6,049 nucleotides of DNA from Treponema sp. (GTDB taxonomy: Bacteria > Spirochaetota > Spirochaetia > Treponematales > Breznakiellaceae): positions 1-6,049 of the forward strand of contig JAISPH010000229.1 of NCBI GenBank assembly GCA_031275035.1, in the 5' to 3' direction. Shown here in pieces: positions 1 to 5,442 of the stretch. The position numbers and the translations under genes are program-made. The notes under the pieces are model-generated. The model made no database searches and was not told where the DNA came from. It worked only from the letters and a program-made list of their open reading frames with translations. Numbering within the stretch: the stretch's first letter is position 1; the number at the start of each line of letters is the position of its first letter.

Positions 1-481
1 CAAAACCCGCCGCCAGGATCACCCCGGCAACCGACAGAAGCGCCCCCAGCCAGCGCCGGACTCCAATCCGGGACTGATCCGCAGCGGAACTTGGAACATC
101 CCGGTCCGGCACAGCGGCACGGCGGAGGACCAGGTTTCTGATCCATTCGGCGGCCATGACAAGTACCGGGATGGAACCCACGATAATGGAGGCCTCCGAG
201 GCGCTGACCAGGGCGACCCCGTTATTCTCGCAGAAAAAGTACAGGGTAACCCCGGCAAGACCCGACCCCAGCAGACGGGGCAGATCCCGAAGGGCCGGTT
301 TCTCGTCCGGAACAAGGCGGCGCTTGATGATCGCCAGAAGGATCAGCGCCAGGATAAAACGGACTGCCCCCAGGGTCATGGGAGGAAAGACAGCGACCGC
401 TGCTTTTATCGAAACAAAGGAAAAACCCCAAAACAATACGCAGAGAATTATCGAAGCAAACGCCCCGCGCCGTTCAGTCAT
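1..481 (-). CDS. EamA/DMT-family membrane transporter, N-terminal half (partial, runs off the left edge)
   Basis: The - strand frame is open from an ATG at 481 to the window edge and gives 160 residues without a stop. Several hydrophobic segments are visible at about residues 8-30, 34-52, 70-92, 96-118 and 143-160. The opening has the small drug/metabolite transporter pattern: FWGFSFVSIKAAV near residues 17-29, then PPMTLGAVRFILALILL at 33-49, and later a conserved-looking ALVSASEASIIVGSIPVL at 90-107. These mark the first EamA repeat of a transporter that normally has ten helices and about 300 residues. The substrate cannot be read from sequence; family members move amino acids, sugars, nucleosides or drugs. 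The loop at residues 120-142 is polar and longer than I expect between helices 4 and 5. An in-frame ATG at 529 would add 16 residues; neither start has a convincing SD, and 481 gives the usual short cytoplasmic N-terminus. The gene is divergent from the liv operon. Confidence 0.85.
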   Translation of the reverse strand, partial: MTERRGAFASIILCVLFWGFSFVSIKAAVAVFPPMTLGAVRFILALILLAIIKRRLVPDEKPALRDLPRLLGSGLAGVTLYFFCENNGVALVSASEASIIVGSIPVLVMAAEWIRNLVLRRAAVPDRDVPSSAADQSRIGVRRWLGALLSVAGVILAAGF

Positions 482-501
482 GGTTCCATGGTACAGGGTA
501 A

Positions 502-529
502 TTGCATAAATTGAAATAATCCGTATCAT
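502..529 (+). promoter_or_regulatory. Candidate sigma-70-type promoter for the liv operon
   Basis: A -35-like TTGCAT at 502-507 and a -10-like TATCAT at 524-529 (five of six consensus bases) are separated by 16 bases. This would start transcription near 536 and leave a leader of about 38 bases before livK. The region is clearly more AT-rich than the surrounding genes. A weaker alternative is TTGAAA at 511-516 with TATTGA at 535-540. The -10 overlaps the possible upstream start of the divergent transporter gene. I found no clear operator repeat. This rests on consensus matching only. Confidence 0.35.
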
Positions 530-560
530 GGTTGTATTGATCTTTTAAGTTGTCATTTTT

Positions 561-568
561 AAGGAGGA
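561..568 (+). promoter_or_regulatory. Strong Shine-Dalgarno site that fixes the livK start
   Basis: AAGGAGGA lies five bases before the ATG at 574. The reading frame is open upstream to a TTG at 550, but that codon precedes this site and would add eight residues (MSFLRRTC) translated from the SD itself. Starting at 574 also gives a canonical lipoprotein signal peptide beginning MKK. Confidence 0.9.
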
Positions 569-573
569 CTTGT

Positions 574-1716
574 ATGAAAAAAGCGCTTATCCTGCTTACT
601 GCCGGTATCCTGATTCTTGCCGGATGCGCCAAGGGCGGCGGAGATAACATCATCAAAATAGGCGTGTTTGAACCTATGACCGGGGCAAATGCCGCCGGGG
701 GCGCCATGGAAGTTGAGGGCATACGTCTTGCCAATGAGCTTAATCCAACTATCGAAGTAGGGGGAAAGAGCTACAAGGTAGAACTGGTGGTGGTGGATAA
801 TAAATCCGACAAGGTGGAAGCCGCCAATGCGGTTCAGCGCCTGGTTGACCGGGACAAGGTACAGGTTATCCTCGGGTCCTGGGGTTCTTCCCTTTCCATG
901 GCGGGGGGCGAAGTAGCCAAGGATGCGGGCATTCCCGTAATCGGTCTTTCCTGCACCAATCCTCTGGTAACCGCCGGGAATGAATTCTACTTCCGGGTAT
1001 GCTTTATCGATCCCTTCCAGGGAACGGTTATGGCCAACTATGCCTACAATGACCTCCAGGCTAAAACCGCCGTTATTGTCCAGGAAGTCTCCAACGATTA
1101 CTCCGTGGGCCTGGCTAAATTCTTCTCCGATCATTTCAAGACCCTGACGGGAAACGGCAACAGTATCCTGACCACCGTCAATTACAATACGGGAGATCAG
1201 GAGTTCAGCGCCCAGCTTACCACGATCCGTTCTCTTAACCCGGACGTCATCTTTGCCCCCGGCAACTACACCGAATCGGCCCTGGTTATTAAGCAGGCCC
1301 GGGAACTGGGGATCAACACCCCAATCATCGGCGGCGATACCTGGGAGACCCCCGAATTTATCGATGTGGGCCGGGAACGGGTAGAAGGGGCGGTTTTCTC
1401 CACCTTCTTCGCTTCCGAAGTAGCCACCACCGAGGCGGCGGAAACCTTCCTTAAAGAATACCGTTCCCGGTACAACAAGGAACCCGCCGCAGTTACCGCT
1501 CTGGGTTATGACGGTTATCTCGTCGCCCTGGACGCCATCAAGCGGGCCAATTCCATCGAGCCCGCCAAGATTCGGGACGCCATAGCCCGGACCAGGGGTT
1601 TCATCGGGGCAACTGGAACCACCTCTCTGGACGCTAACGGGGACGCCACCAAGAGCGCCTTTATTAAGGGCGTCGAGGGCGGTAAGTTTGTGTACAAGAC
1701 CATAGTCAACCCCTAA
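574..1716 (+). CDS. livK: Branched-chain amino acid ABC transporter substrate-binding lipoprotein (LivK/LivJ type)
   Basis: A 380-residue extracytoplasmic binding protein of the Peripla_BP_6 (type I periplasmic-binding fold) family, which delivers ligand to the LivHM permease. The N-terminus is a lipoprotein signal: Lys2-Lys3, a hydrophobic stretch at 4-16 and lipobox LAGC with Cys18 as the lipidated residue. The mature domain opens with IKIGVFEPMTGANAAGG (27-43), the usual first strand and helix. Likely ligand-site elements, judged by remembered alignment to LivJ, are the WGSSLS segment (103-108), SCTNP (126-130), Tyr176 in NDYSVGL, and Glu234 in NYTES. ALGYDGYLVALDAI (309-322) matches the conserved C-terminal lobe. 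Length is normal for the family. It is first in the operon and separated from livH by a hairpin, fitting the excess of binding protein such systems need. Branched-chain amino acids are the likeliest ligands, but relatives bind other amino acids, amides or aromatic acids, so substrate is inferred. Confidence 0.93.
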   Translation: MKKALILLTAGILILAGCAKGGGDNIIKIGVFEPMTGANAAGGAMEVEGIRLANELNPTIEVGGKSYKVELVVVDNKSDKVEAANAVQRLVDRDKVQVILGSWGSSLSMAGGEVAKDAGIPVIGLSCTNPLVTAGNEFYFRVCFIDPFQGTVMANYAYNDLQAKTAVIVQEVSNDYSVGLAKFFSDHFKTLTGNGNSILTTVNYNTGDQEFSAQLTTIRSLNPDVIFAPGNYTESALVIKQARELGINTPIIGGDTWETPEFIDVGRERVEGAVFSTFFASEVATTEAAETFLKEYRSRYNKEPAAVTALGYDGYLVALDAIKRANSIEPAKIRDAIARTRGFIGATGTTSLDANGDATKSAFIKGVEGGKFVYKTIVNP

Positions 1717-1733
1717 GGAGTAAGCGTTAAAAT

Positions 1734-1773
1734 CCGGCGGAAACGGCGGCCCGCATCGGGGCCGTTCCGCCGG
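1734..1773 (+). promoter_or_regulatory. GC-rich intercistronic hairpin between livK and livH
   Basis: The arms at 1734-1747 (CCGGCGGAAACGGC) and 1761-1773 (GCCGTTCCGCCGG) pair over 13 bp with a single bulged A and a 13-base loop. No T-run follows, so it is not a standard intrinsic terminator. Its place directly after the binding-protein gene suggests 3'-end protection of livK mRNA or partial attenuation, which would give more LivK than permease; this is inference from similar operons. A second perfect 6-bp stem, 1768-1773 with 1778-1783 around a CTGC loop, uses the same right arm and excludes the outer part of the main hairpin. Confidence 0.75.
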
Positions 1774-1793
1774 CTGCCCGGCGCTGTCGATGC

Positions 1794-2687
1794 ATGACCT
1801 TAGATCTTTTTTTGCAGCATCTTTCTAACGCTCTGTCGCTGGGCAGCCTCTATGCCCTTATTGCCATCGGCTATACCATGGTATACGGTATTCTTAGACT
1901 GATAAATTTTGCCCACGGGGATGTGTTTATGCTGGGGGGTTATGCCGCTTTTTACGGCATCACCCTGGTGATCATGCCCTGGTGGGTGGGTTTTATGGTA
2001 GCCTTCGGGCTTACGGGCATCTTCGGCGTCGCCCTGGAGCGGGTCGCCTACCGGCCCCTGCGGGAATCGCCGAAAATCTCCATCATGATCAGCGCTATCG
2101 GCGCTTCCTTTCTTATCGAGAATCTTGCCACCGTTATCTTCGGCGGACGGCCCAAGGGGTTCCCCGTGCCGGAGATGTTTAACCAGGTGGTTCGCCTCGG
2201 CTCCGTATCGGTAATGAGCATCAGCCTTTTTATTCCCGTCCTTACGGCAATACTCCTTACGGCGCTTTTAGTCATTGTGCATAAAACCAAAACCGGCATG
2301 GCCATGCGGGCGGTTTCTACGGACCTTGCCGCGGCGCGGCTTATGGCGATTGACGTAAACAAGATTGTTTCCTTTACCTTTGGAACCGGATCGGTACTGG
2401 CCGCCATCGGAGGAGTGATGTGGGCAGTTAAGTATCCCCAGCTTAACCCCACCATGGGGATGATCCCCGGACTCAAATGTTTTATTGCCGCCGTTATCGG
2501 GGGTATAGGCAATATAGGCGGAGCGGTTCTGGGGGGGCTGCTTCTGGGATTTATCGAAATTATGATAATAGCCTTTCTGCCCACCCTGACGGGATACCGG
2601 GATGCCTTTGCCTTTGTCCTGCTCATCCTGGTGCTCCTGTTGAAGCCTGCGGGACTTCTGGGAAAAAATCAGATAGAGAAGGTATAG
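1794..2687 (+). CDS. livH: Branched-chain amino acid ABC transporter permease LivH
   Basis: A 297-residue integral membrane permease of the BPD_transp_2 family and one half of the transmembrane channel with LivM. The signature GSLYALIAIGYTMVYGI (17-33) followed by INFAHGD (37-43) is the standard LivH opening. The predicted cytoplasmic coupling loop, which would contact an ATPase, is around residues 165-191 (KTGMAMRAVSTDLAAARLM...). The C-terminal helices include the glycine-rich GGIGNIGGAVLGGLLLG (236-252). I estimate about eight membrane segments, and length matches the family. The ATG at 1794 is the only in-frame start that keeps the family N-terminus, and no start codon occurs upstream in frame as far as the hairpin. 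It has no recognisable SD: the 20 bases before it are pyrimidine- and GC-rich. One base separates its stop from livM. Confidence 0.93.
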   Translation: MTLDLFLQHLSNALSLGSLYALIAIGYTMVYGILRLINFAHGDVFMLGGYAAFYGITLVIMPWWVGFMVAFGLTGIFGVALERVAYRPLRESPKISIMISAIGASFLIENLATVIFGGRPKGFPVPEMFNQVVRLGSVSVMSISLFIPVLTAILLTALLVIVHKTKTGMAMRAVSTDLAAARLMAIDVNKIVSFTFGTGSVLAAIGGVMWAVKYPQLNPTMGMIPGLKCFIAAVIGGIGNIGGAVLGGLLLGFIEIMIIAFLPTLTGYRDAFAFVLLILVLLLKPAGLLGKNQIEKV

Positions 2688-2688
2688 C

Positions 2689-3774
2689 GTGATCCTGGAA
2701 AAACGGAAGCTTCGTATCTGTAACGCCGCCGCGGTCCTCGTTATTCTGGGTTTTATTGCGCTGGCCAATGGTCTTTTCAGTTCCTTTTCACTGCGGATTT
2801 TCAACCTCTGCGGGATCTATATCATCCTGGCCCTGTCCCTCAATCTGATAAACGGCTTTACCGGTCTCTTCTCCCTGGGACATGCGGGGTTCATGGCCAT
2901 AGGCGCCTATGTAAGCGCCCTCCTGACCATGAGTCCCGCCCAGAAAGAGCTGAATTTTTTTATGACCCCCATTGTTCCCATTTTGGCGAAAGTGGAACTT
3001 CCCTTTATCCCCGCTCTGATCATCGCGGGCGCCGCCGCGGCGCTGGCCGGTTTTCTGGTAGGCGCCCCGGTACTGCGGCTTCGGGATGATTACCTGGCCA
3101 TTGCAACCCTGGGCTTCTCCGAAATTATCCGGGTAGTGATCACCAATCTGCAGCCAGTTACCAATGGCGCCCTGGGCCTCAAGGGGCTTCCCAAATTTTC
3201 CACTACCTTTATGATATGGGGGGCGGCGGTTTTGACGGTGGTCTTTATGACCGCCCTGATCCGCTCCGCCTTTGGCCGGGCCTGCCAGGCGGTGAGGGAC
3301 AATGAAATCGCCGCTCAGGCCATGGGTATCCATGTGGCCAGAATTAAAATTATCAGCTTTACCATTTCCAGTTTTATAGCCGGGGCGGGGGGCGCCCTTT
3401 TGGGACACCTGATGACCACCATCGATCCCAAGATGTTCACCTTCAACCTGACCTACAATATCCTGCTTATCGTCGTATTAGGCGGTATCGGCAGCATCAC
3501 CGGATCGGCCATTGCGGCGATTATCGTAACCATCGCCATGGAAGCCCTTCGTTTCCTGGACGGGTCCCTCAACTTTATTTTCTTTCAGACCCAGGGGCTT
3601 CCGGGGCTGCGGATGGTGGTTTTCAGCATTCTACTGCTCCTGGTGGTGATCTACCGCCAGCAGGGGCTTATGGGAAAACAGGAATTTGCCTGGGACTGGT
3701 TTTTTAATTCGGTCCTTCCCCGGCTGAGGGGACGCTTTGCCGGAGGAAAGGGCCGCTCCGGGGAGAAACGCTGA
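2689..3774 (+). CDS. livM: Branched-chain amino acid ABC transporter permease LivM
   Basis: A 361-residue membrane permease and partner of LivH. It starts with GTG at 2689, supported by GAGAAGG at 2676-2682 with six-base spacing, one base after the livH stop. Diagnostic segments are YIILALSLNLINGFTGLFSL (44-63) running into GHAGFMAIGAY (64-74), LRDDYLAIATLGFSEIIRVV (131-150), and the predicted coupling loop FGRACQAVRDNEIAAQAMGI (195-214). GLKGLPK at 163-169 is also typical of LivM. I estimate eight to ten membrane segments. After the last helix the protein ends in a roughly 30-residue basic tail (to Lys360-Arg361) that is likely cytoplasmic; the corresponding DNA carries the livG SD. Its stop overlaps the livG start as ATGA, consistent with translational coupling. 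Confidence 0.93.
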   Translation: MILEKRKLRICNAAAVLVILGFIALANGLFSSFSLRIFNLCGIYIILALSLNLINGFTGLFSLGHAGFMAIGAYVSALLTMSPAQKELNFFMTPIVPILAKVELPFIPALIIAGAAAALAGFLVGAPVLRLRDDYLAIATLGFSEIIRVVITNLQPVTNGALGLKGLPKFSTTFMIWGAAVLTVVFMTALIRSAFGRACQAVRDNEIAAQAMGIHVARIKIISFTISSFIAGAGGALLGHLMTTIDPKMFTFNLTYNILLIVVLGGIGSITGSAIAAIIVTIAMEALRFLDGSLNFIFFQTQGLPGLRMVVFSILLLLVVIYRQQGLMGKQEFAWDWFFNSVLPRLRGRFAGGKGRSGEKR

Positions 3775-4550
3775 TGCTCCAAACCAGCCAGGTAACCATG
3801 CAGTTCGGGGGTCTTACCGCGGTGGCCGATTTTTCCATCGCCGTGGAGGACGGGGAGATTGTGGGCCTTATCGGTCCCAACGGAGCGGGTAAAACCACGG
3901 TCTTCAATATGATTACCGGCGTGTATACCCCCACCCGGGGAAGCATACTGCTGGACGGGCGGAACATTACCGGAAAGCAGCCCCATGCAATCACCCGGGC
4001 GGGCATAGCCCGAACTTTTCAGAACATACGGCTCTTCCACGAGATGACGGTACTGGAGAATCTCCTGGTGGCCTGCAATCTTCGGGAACAGCCGGCCCTG
4101 ATCGAATCGGTGCTTCACCTGCCGGGTTATCTTAAAAAAGAAAAGAAGGTTCGGGAATTTTCCCGGGAGCTGCTGGCTTCGGTTGGACTTCTGGACAATG
4201 CGGATGACAATGCCGTTTCACTCCCTTATGGAAAACAGCGGCGCCTGGAGATAGTCCGCGCCCTGGCTACGGAACCCAAACTGCTCCTCCTGGATGAACC
4301 CGCTGCGGGGATGAACCCCCAGGAATCCCAGGAATTGATGGACTTCATCGTGGGGATACGGGATAAATTTAAAATTTCGGTTCTCCTTATTGAACACCAC
4401 ATGCAGGTGGTGATGGGCATCTGTACCAGGCTCTATGTGCTGGATTACGGCATTACTATTGCCGAGGGAAGTCCCGCGGAGATTCAGAAAAACCAGAAGG
4501 TGATCGAAGCCTACCTGGGGGTGGATGCCAGGGGAGACGGCGATGCTTAA
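3774..4550 (+). CDS. livG: Branched-chain amino acid ABC transporter ATP-binding protein LivG
   Basis: A 258-residue cytoplasmic ATPase, one of two nucleotide-binding subunits that drive LivHM. Complete ABC motifs are visible: Walker A GPNGAGKTT (34-42, Lys40), Q-loop Gln83 in IARTFQNIRLF, the LivG-style signature SLPYGKQRRLEI (149-160) in place of LSGGQ, Walker B LLLLDE (170-175, with catalytic Glu175), D-loop AAGMNP (177-182) and switch His208 in LLIEHHM. The divergent signature (YGKQ) is normal for LivG. The ATG at 3774 shares bases with the livM stop and is preceded by GGGGAG at 3760-3765. Residues 103-132 form the linker-like insertion between the Q-loop and signature region that is usual in LivG. 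The ending EAYLGV is family-typical. No missing catalytic residue was seen. Confidence 0.95.
   Translation: MLQTSQVTMQFGGLTAVADFSIAVEDGEIVGLIGPNGAGKTTVFNMITGVYTPTRGSILLDGRNITGKQPHAITRAGIARTFQNIRLFHEMTVLENLLVACNLREQPALIESVLHLPGYLKKEKKVREFSRELLASVGLLDNADDNAVSLPYGKQRRLEIVRALATEPKLLLLDEPAAGMNPQESQELMDFIVGIRDKFKISVLLIEHHMQVVMGICTRLYVLDYGITIAEGSPAEIQKNQKVIEAYLGVDARGDGDA
4530..4537 (+). promoter_or_regulatory. Shine-Dalgarno site that fixes the livF start at 4543
   Basis: AGGGGAGA lies five bases before the ATG at 4543, inside the end of livG. An in-frame ATG at 4525 would add six residues (MPGETA) but precedes this site and has no comparable SD. Family members begin close to the MLKLEALSVYYG sequence given by 4543. 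Confidence 0.85.
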
Positions 4551-5247
4551 GCTTGAAGCCCTCTCGGTATACTACGGCGGCATCCATGCCCTTCAGGGCA
4601 TAGATCTGGAAGTAGCGGACGGAAAGATTGTAACCCTCATCGGGGCAAACGGCGCAGGGAAGAGCACCATGCTGAATACCATTGTAGGGCTGGTTAAATC
4701 CGCATCGGGAAAGATACTCTGGGACGGCGAAGACATCACCGGCAGGGATACCAAGGACATCGTTTCCATGGGCCTGGTGCTTATCCCCGAAGGCCGCCGG
4801 ATTTTCCCCAACCTGACGGTAGACGAAAATCTTAAACTTGGGGCCTATGCCATTAAGGACAGCCGGGAAATAAAAAGATCCCGGGAACGCTGCTTCGACC
4901 TCTTTCCCCGGCTGAGGGAACGGATGCGCCAGCATGCGGGAACCTTAAGCGGCGGGGAACAGCAGATGCTCGCCGCGGCCAGGGGCCTTATGACTTCGCC
5001 CAAACTGCTTATGCTGGACGAACCCTCCCTGGGGCTCGCTCCCCTGGTTTCCAAAATGATCTTCGAGATCATCGGAGAGATAAACCGGAATGGCACGACG
5101 ATCCTCCTGATAGAGCAGAATGCCCATGCCGCCCTGGAAATTGCCGACTATGCCTATGTGCTTGAGACGGGGGTTATTACCATGCGGAATACCGGCTCGC
5201 TCCTGCTTAAGGATGACAATATCCGCAAGGCTTACCTGGGAGAGTGA
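4543..5247 (+). CDS. livF: Branched-chain amino acid ABC transporter ATP-binding protein LivF
   Basis: A 234-residue cytoplasmic ATPase that pairs with LivG. It has Walker A GANGAGKST (34-42, Lys40), signature LSGGEQQ (135-141), Walker B LLMLDE (155-160, Asp159/Glu160) and D-loop SLGLAP (162-167). The usual Q-loop glutamine is replaced in LVLIPEGRRIFPNLTVDENL (78-97; Glu83), and the switch position reads Gln192 in LLIEQNA (188-194) rather than His. Both are the normal LivF state, so they identify the subfamily and are not defects. Length agrees with LivF. The start overlaps livG by eight bases, favouring coupled translation. It is the last gene of the operon, with an intrinsic terminator 14 bases after its stop. 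Confidence 0.95.
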   Translation: MLKLEALSVYYGGIHALQGIDLEVADGKIVTLIGANGAGKSTMLNTIVGLVKSASGKILWDGEDITGRDTKDIVSMGLVLIPEGRRIFPNLTVDENLKLGAYAIKDSREIKRSRERCFDLFPRLRERMRQHAGTLSGGEQQMLAAARGLMTSPKLLMLDEPSLGLAPLVSKMIFEIIGEINRNGTTILLIEQNAHAALEIADYAYVLETGVITMRNTGSLLLKDDNIRKAYLGE

Positions 5248-5261
5248 ATCCCGTGAGCGGG

Positions 5262-5290
5262 CGCGGACCAAAGTCCGGCGGATTGTTTTT
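5262..5290 (+). terminator. Rho-independent terminator of the liv operon
   Basis: The stem has GGAC at 5265-5268 pairing with GTCC at 5273-5276 around a CAAA loop. It extends through CGC at 5262-5264 with GCG at 5278-5280 across one bulged G, giving about seven base pairs. It is followed by the T-rich GATTGTTTTT at 5281-5290. Position just after the livF stop fits. The stem is moderate and the T-run is interrupted by one G, so some read-through into the LUD gene is possible. Confidence 0.7.
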
Positions 5291-5442
5291 AAGCTTTGTT
5301 ATCCGGAAACTTCAGTTTCCGAATAGCTTTATTCGCAGGCGGGTCTAATGCCCAAGAGCCCGCCTTTCGGCGGGGGGCCTTCGGGGGCGGTTTCAAATAC
5401 GGTTTTTTGAAGGGCCCCCTGATACCAAGGCAAGGAGGAACT
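5291..5442 (+). promoter_or_regulatory. Structured leader upstream of the LUD-domain gene
   Basis: This non-coding stretch holds several inverted repeats. Hairpin 1 is CGGAAAC at 5304-5310 with GTTTCCG at 5315-5321 (TTCA loop). Stem A is GGCGGGTCT at 5338-5346 with AGA-G-CCCGCC at 5355-5364 (one bulge). Stem B is CCCGCC at 5359-5364 with GGCGGG at 5369-5374 (TTTC loop). Stem C is 5372-5382 with 5409-5419 (10 pairs, one G-G mismatch). A and B exclude each other, as do B and C. The gene's own SD, AAGGAGG at 5432-5438, lies outside these stems. A -10-like TCTAAT at 5344-5349 has no good -35, so the promoter is not settled. I do not recognise a known riboswitch class. Confidence 0.5.

Noticed and set aside
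550..573. TTG at 550 as the livK start
   Set aside because: It would translate through the AAGGAGG ribosome-binding site and put eight odd residues before a textbook lipoprotein signal peptide.
559..1134. Long open frame on the - strand inside livK (191 codons)
   Set aside because: It lies wholly opposite a well-supported binding-protein gene, has no SD and shows no family resemblance. It is a by-product of codon bias.
1807..1813. Run of seven T early in livH as a terminator tail or slippage site
   Set aside because: The nearest strong stem ends more than 20 bases upstream, and the reading frame continues correctly without any shift.
1790..1828. ATG at 1790 opening a 12-codon frame overlapping the livH start
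   Set aside because: It has no SD, no conserved-looking product, and overlaps out of frame with the well-supported livH ATG.
1872..1885. 14-bp perfect palindrome TATACCATGGTATA in livH
   Set aside because: It encodes the conserved YTMVY of LivH, is short, and palindromes of this length occur by chance often enough not to need a function.
2048..2626. Long open frame on the - strand opposite livH (192 codons)
   Set aside because: It is antisense to a conserved permease, with a proline/arginine/isoleucine-rich composition typical of shadow frames.
4774..5121. Non-consensus Q-loop (Glu83) and switch (Gln192) residues in LivF, as a degenerate ATPase
   Set aside because: These substitutions are the usual LivF state, as in the EGRR and EQN motifs of E. 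coli LivF. The Walker A, Walker B and signature motifs are intact.
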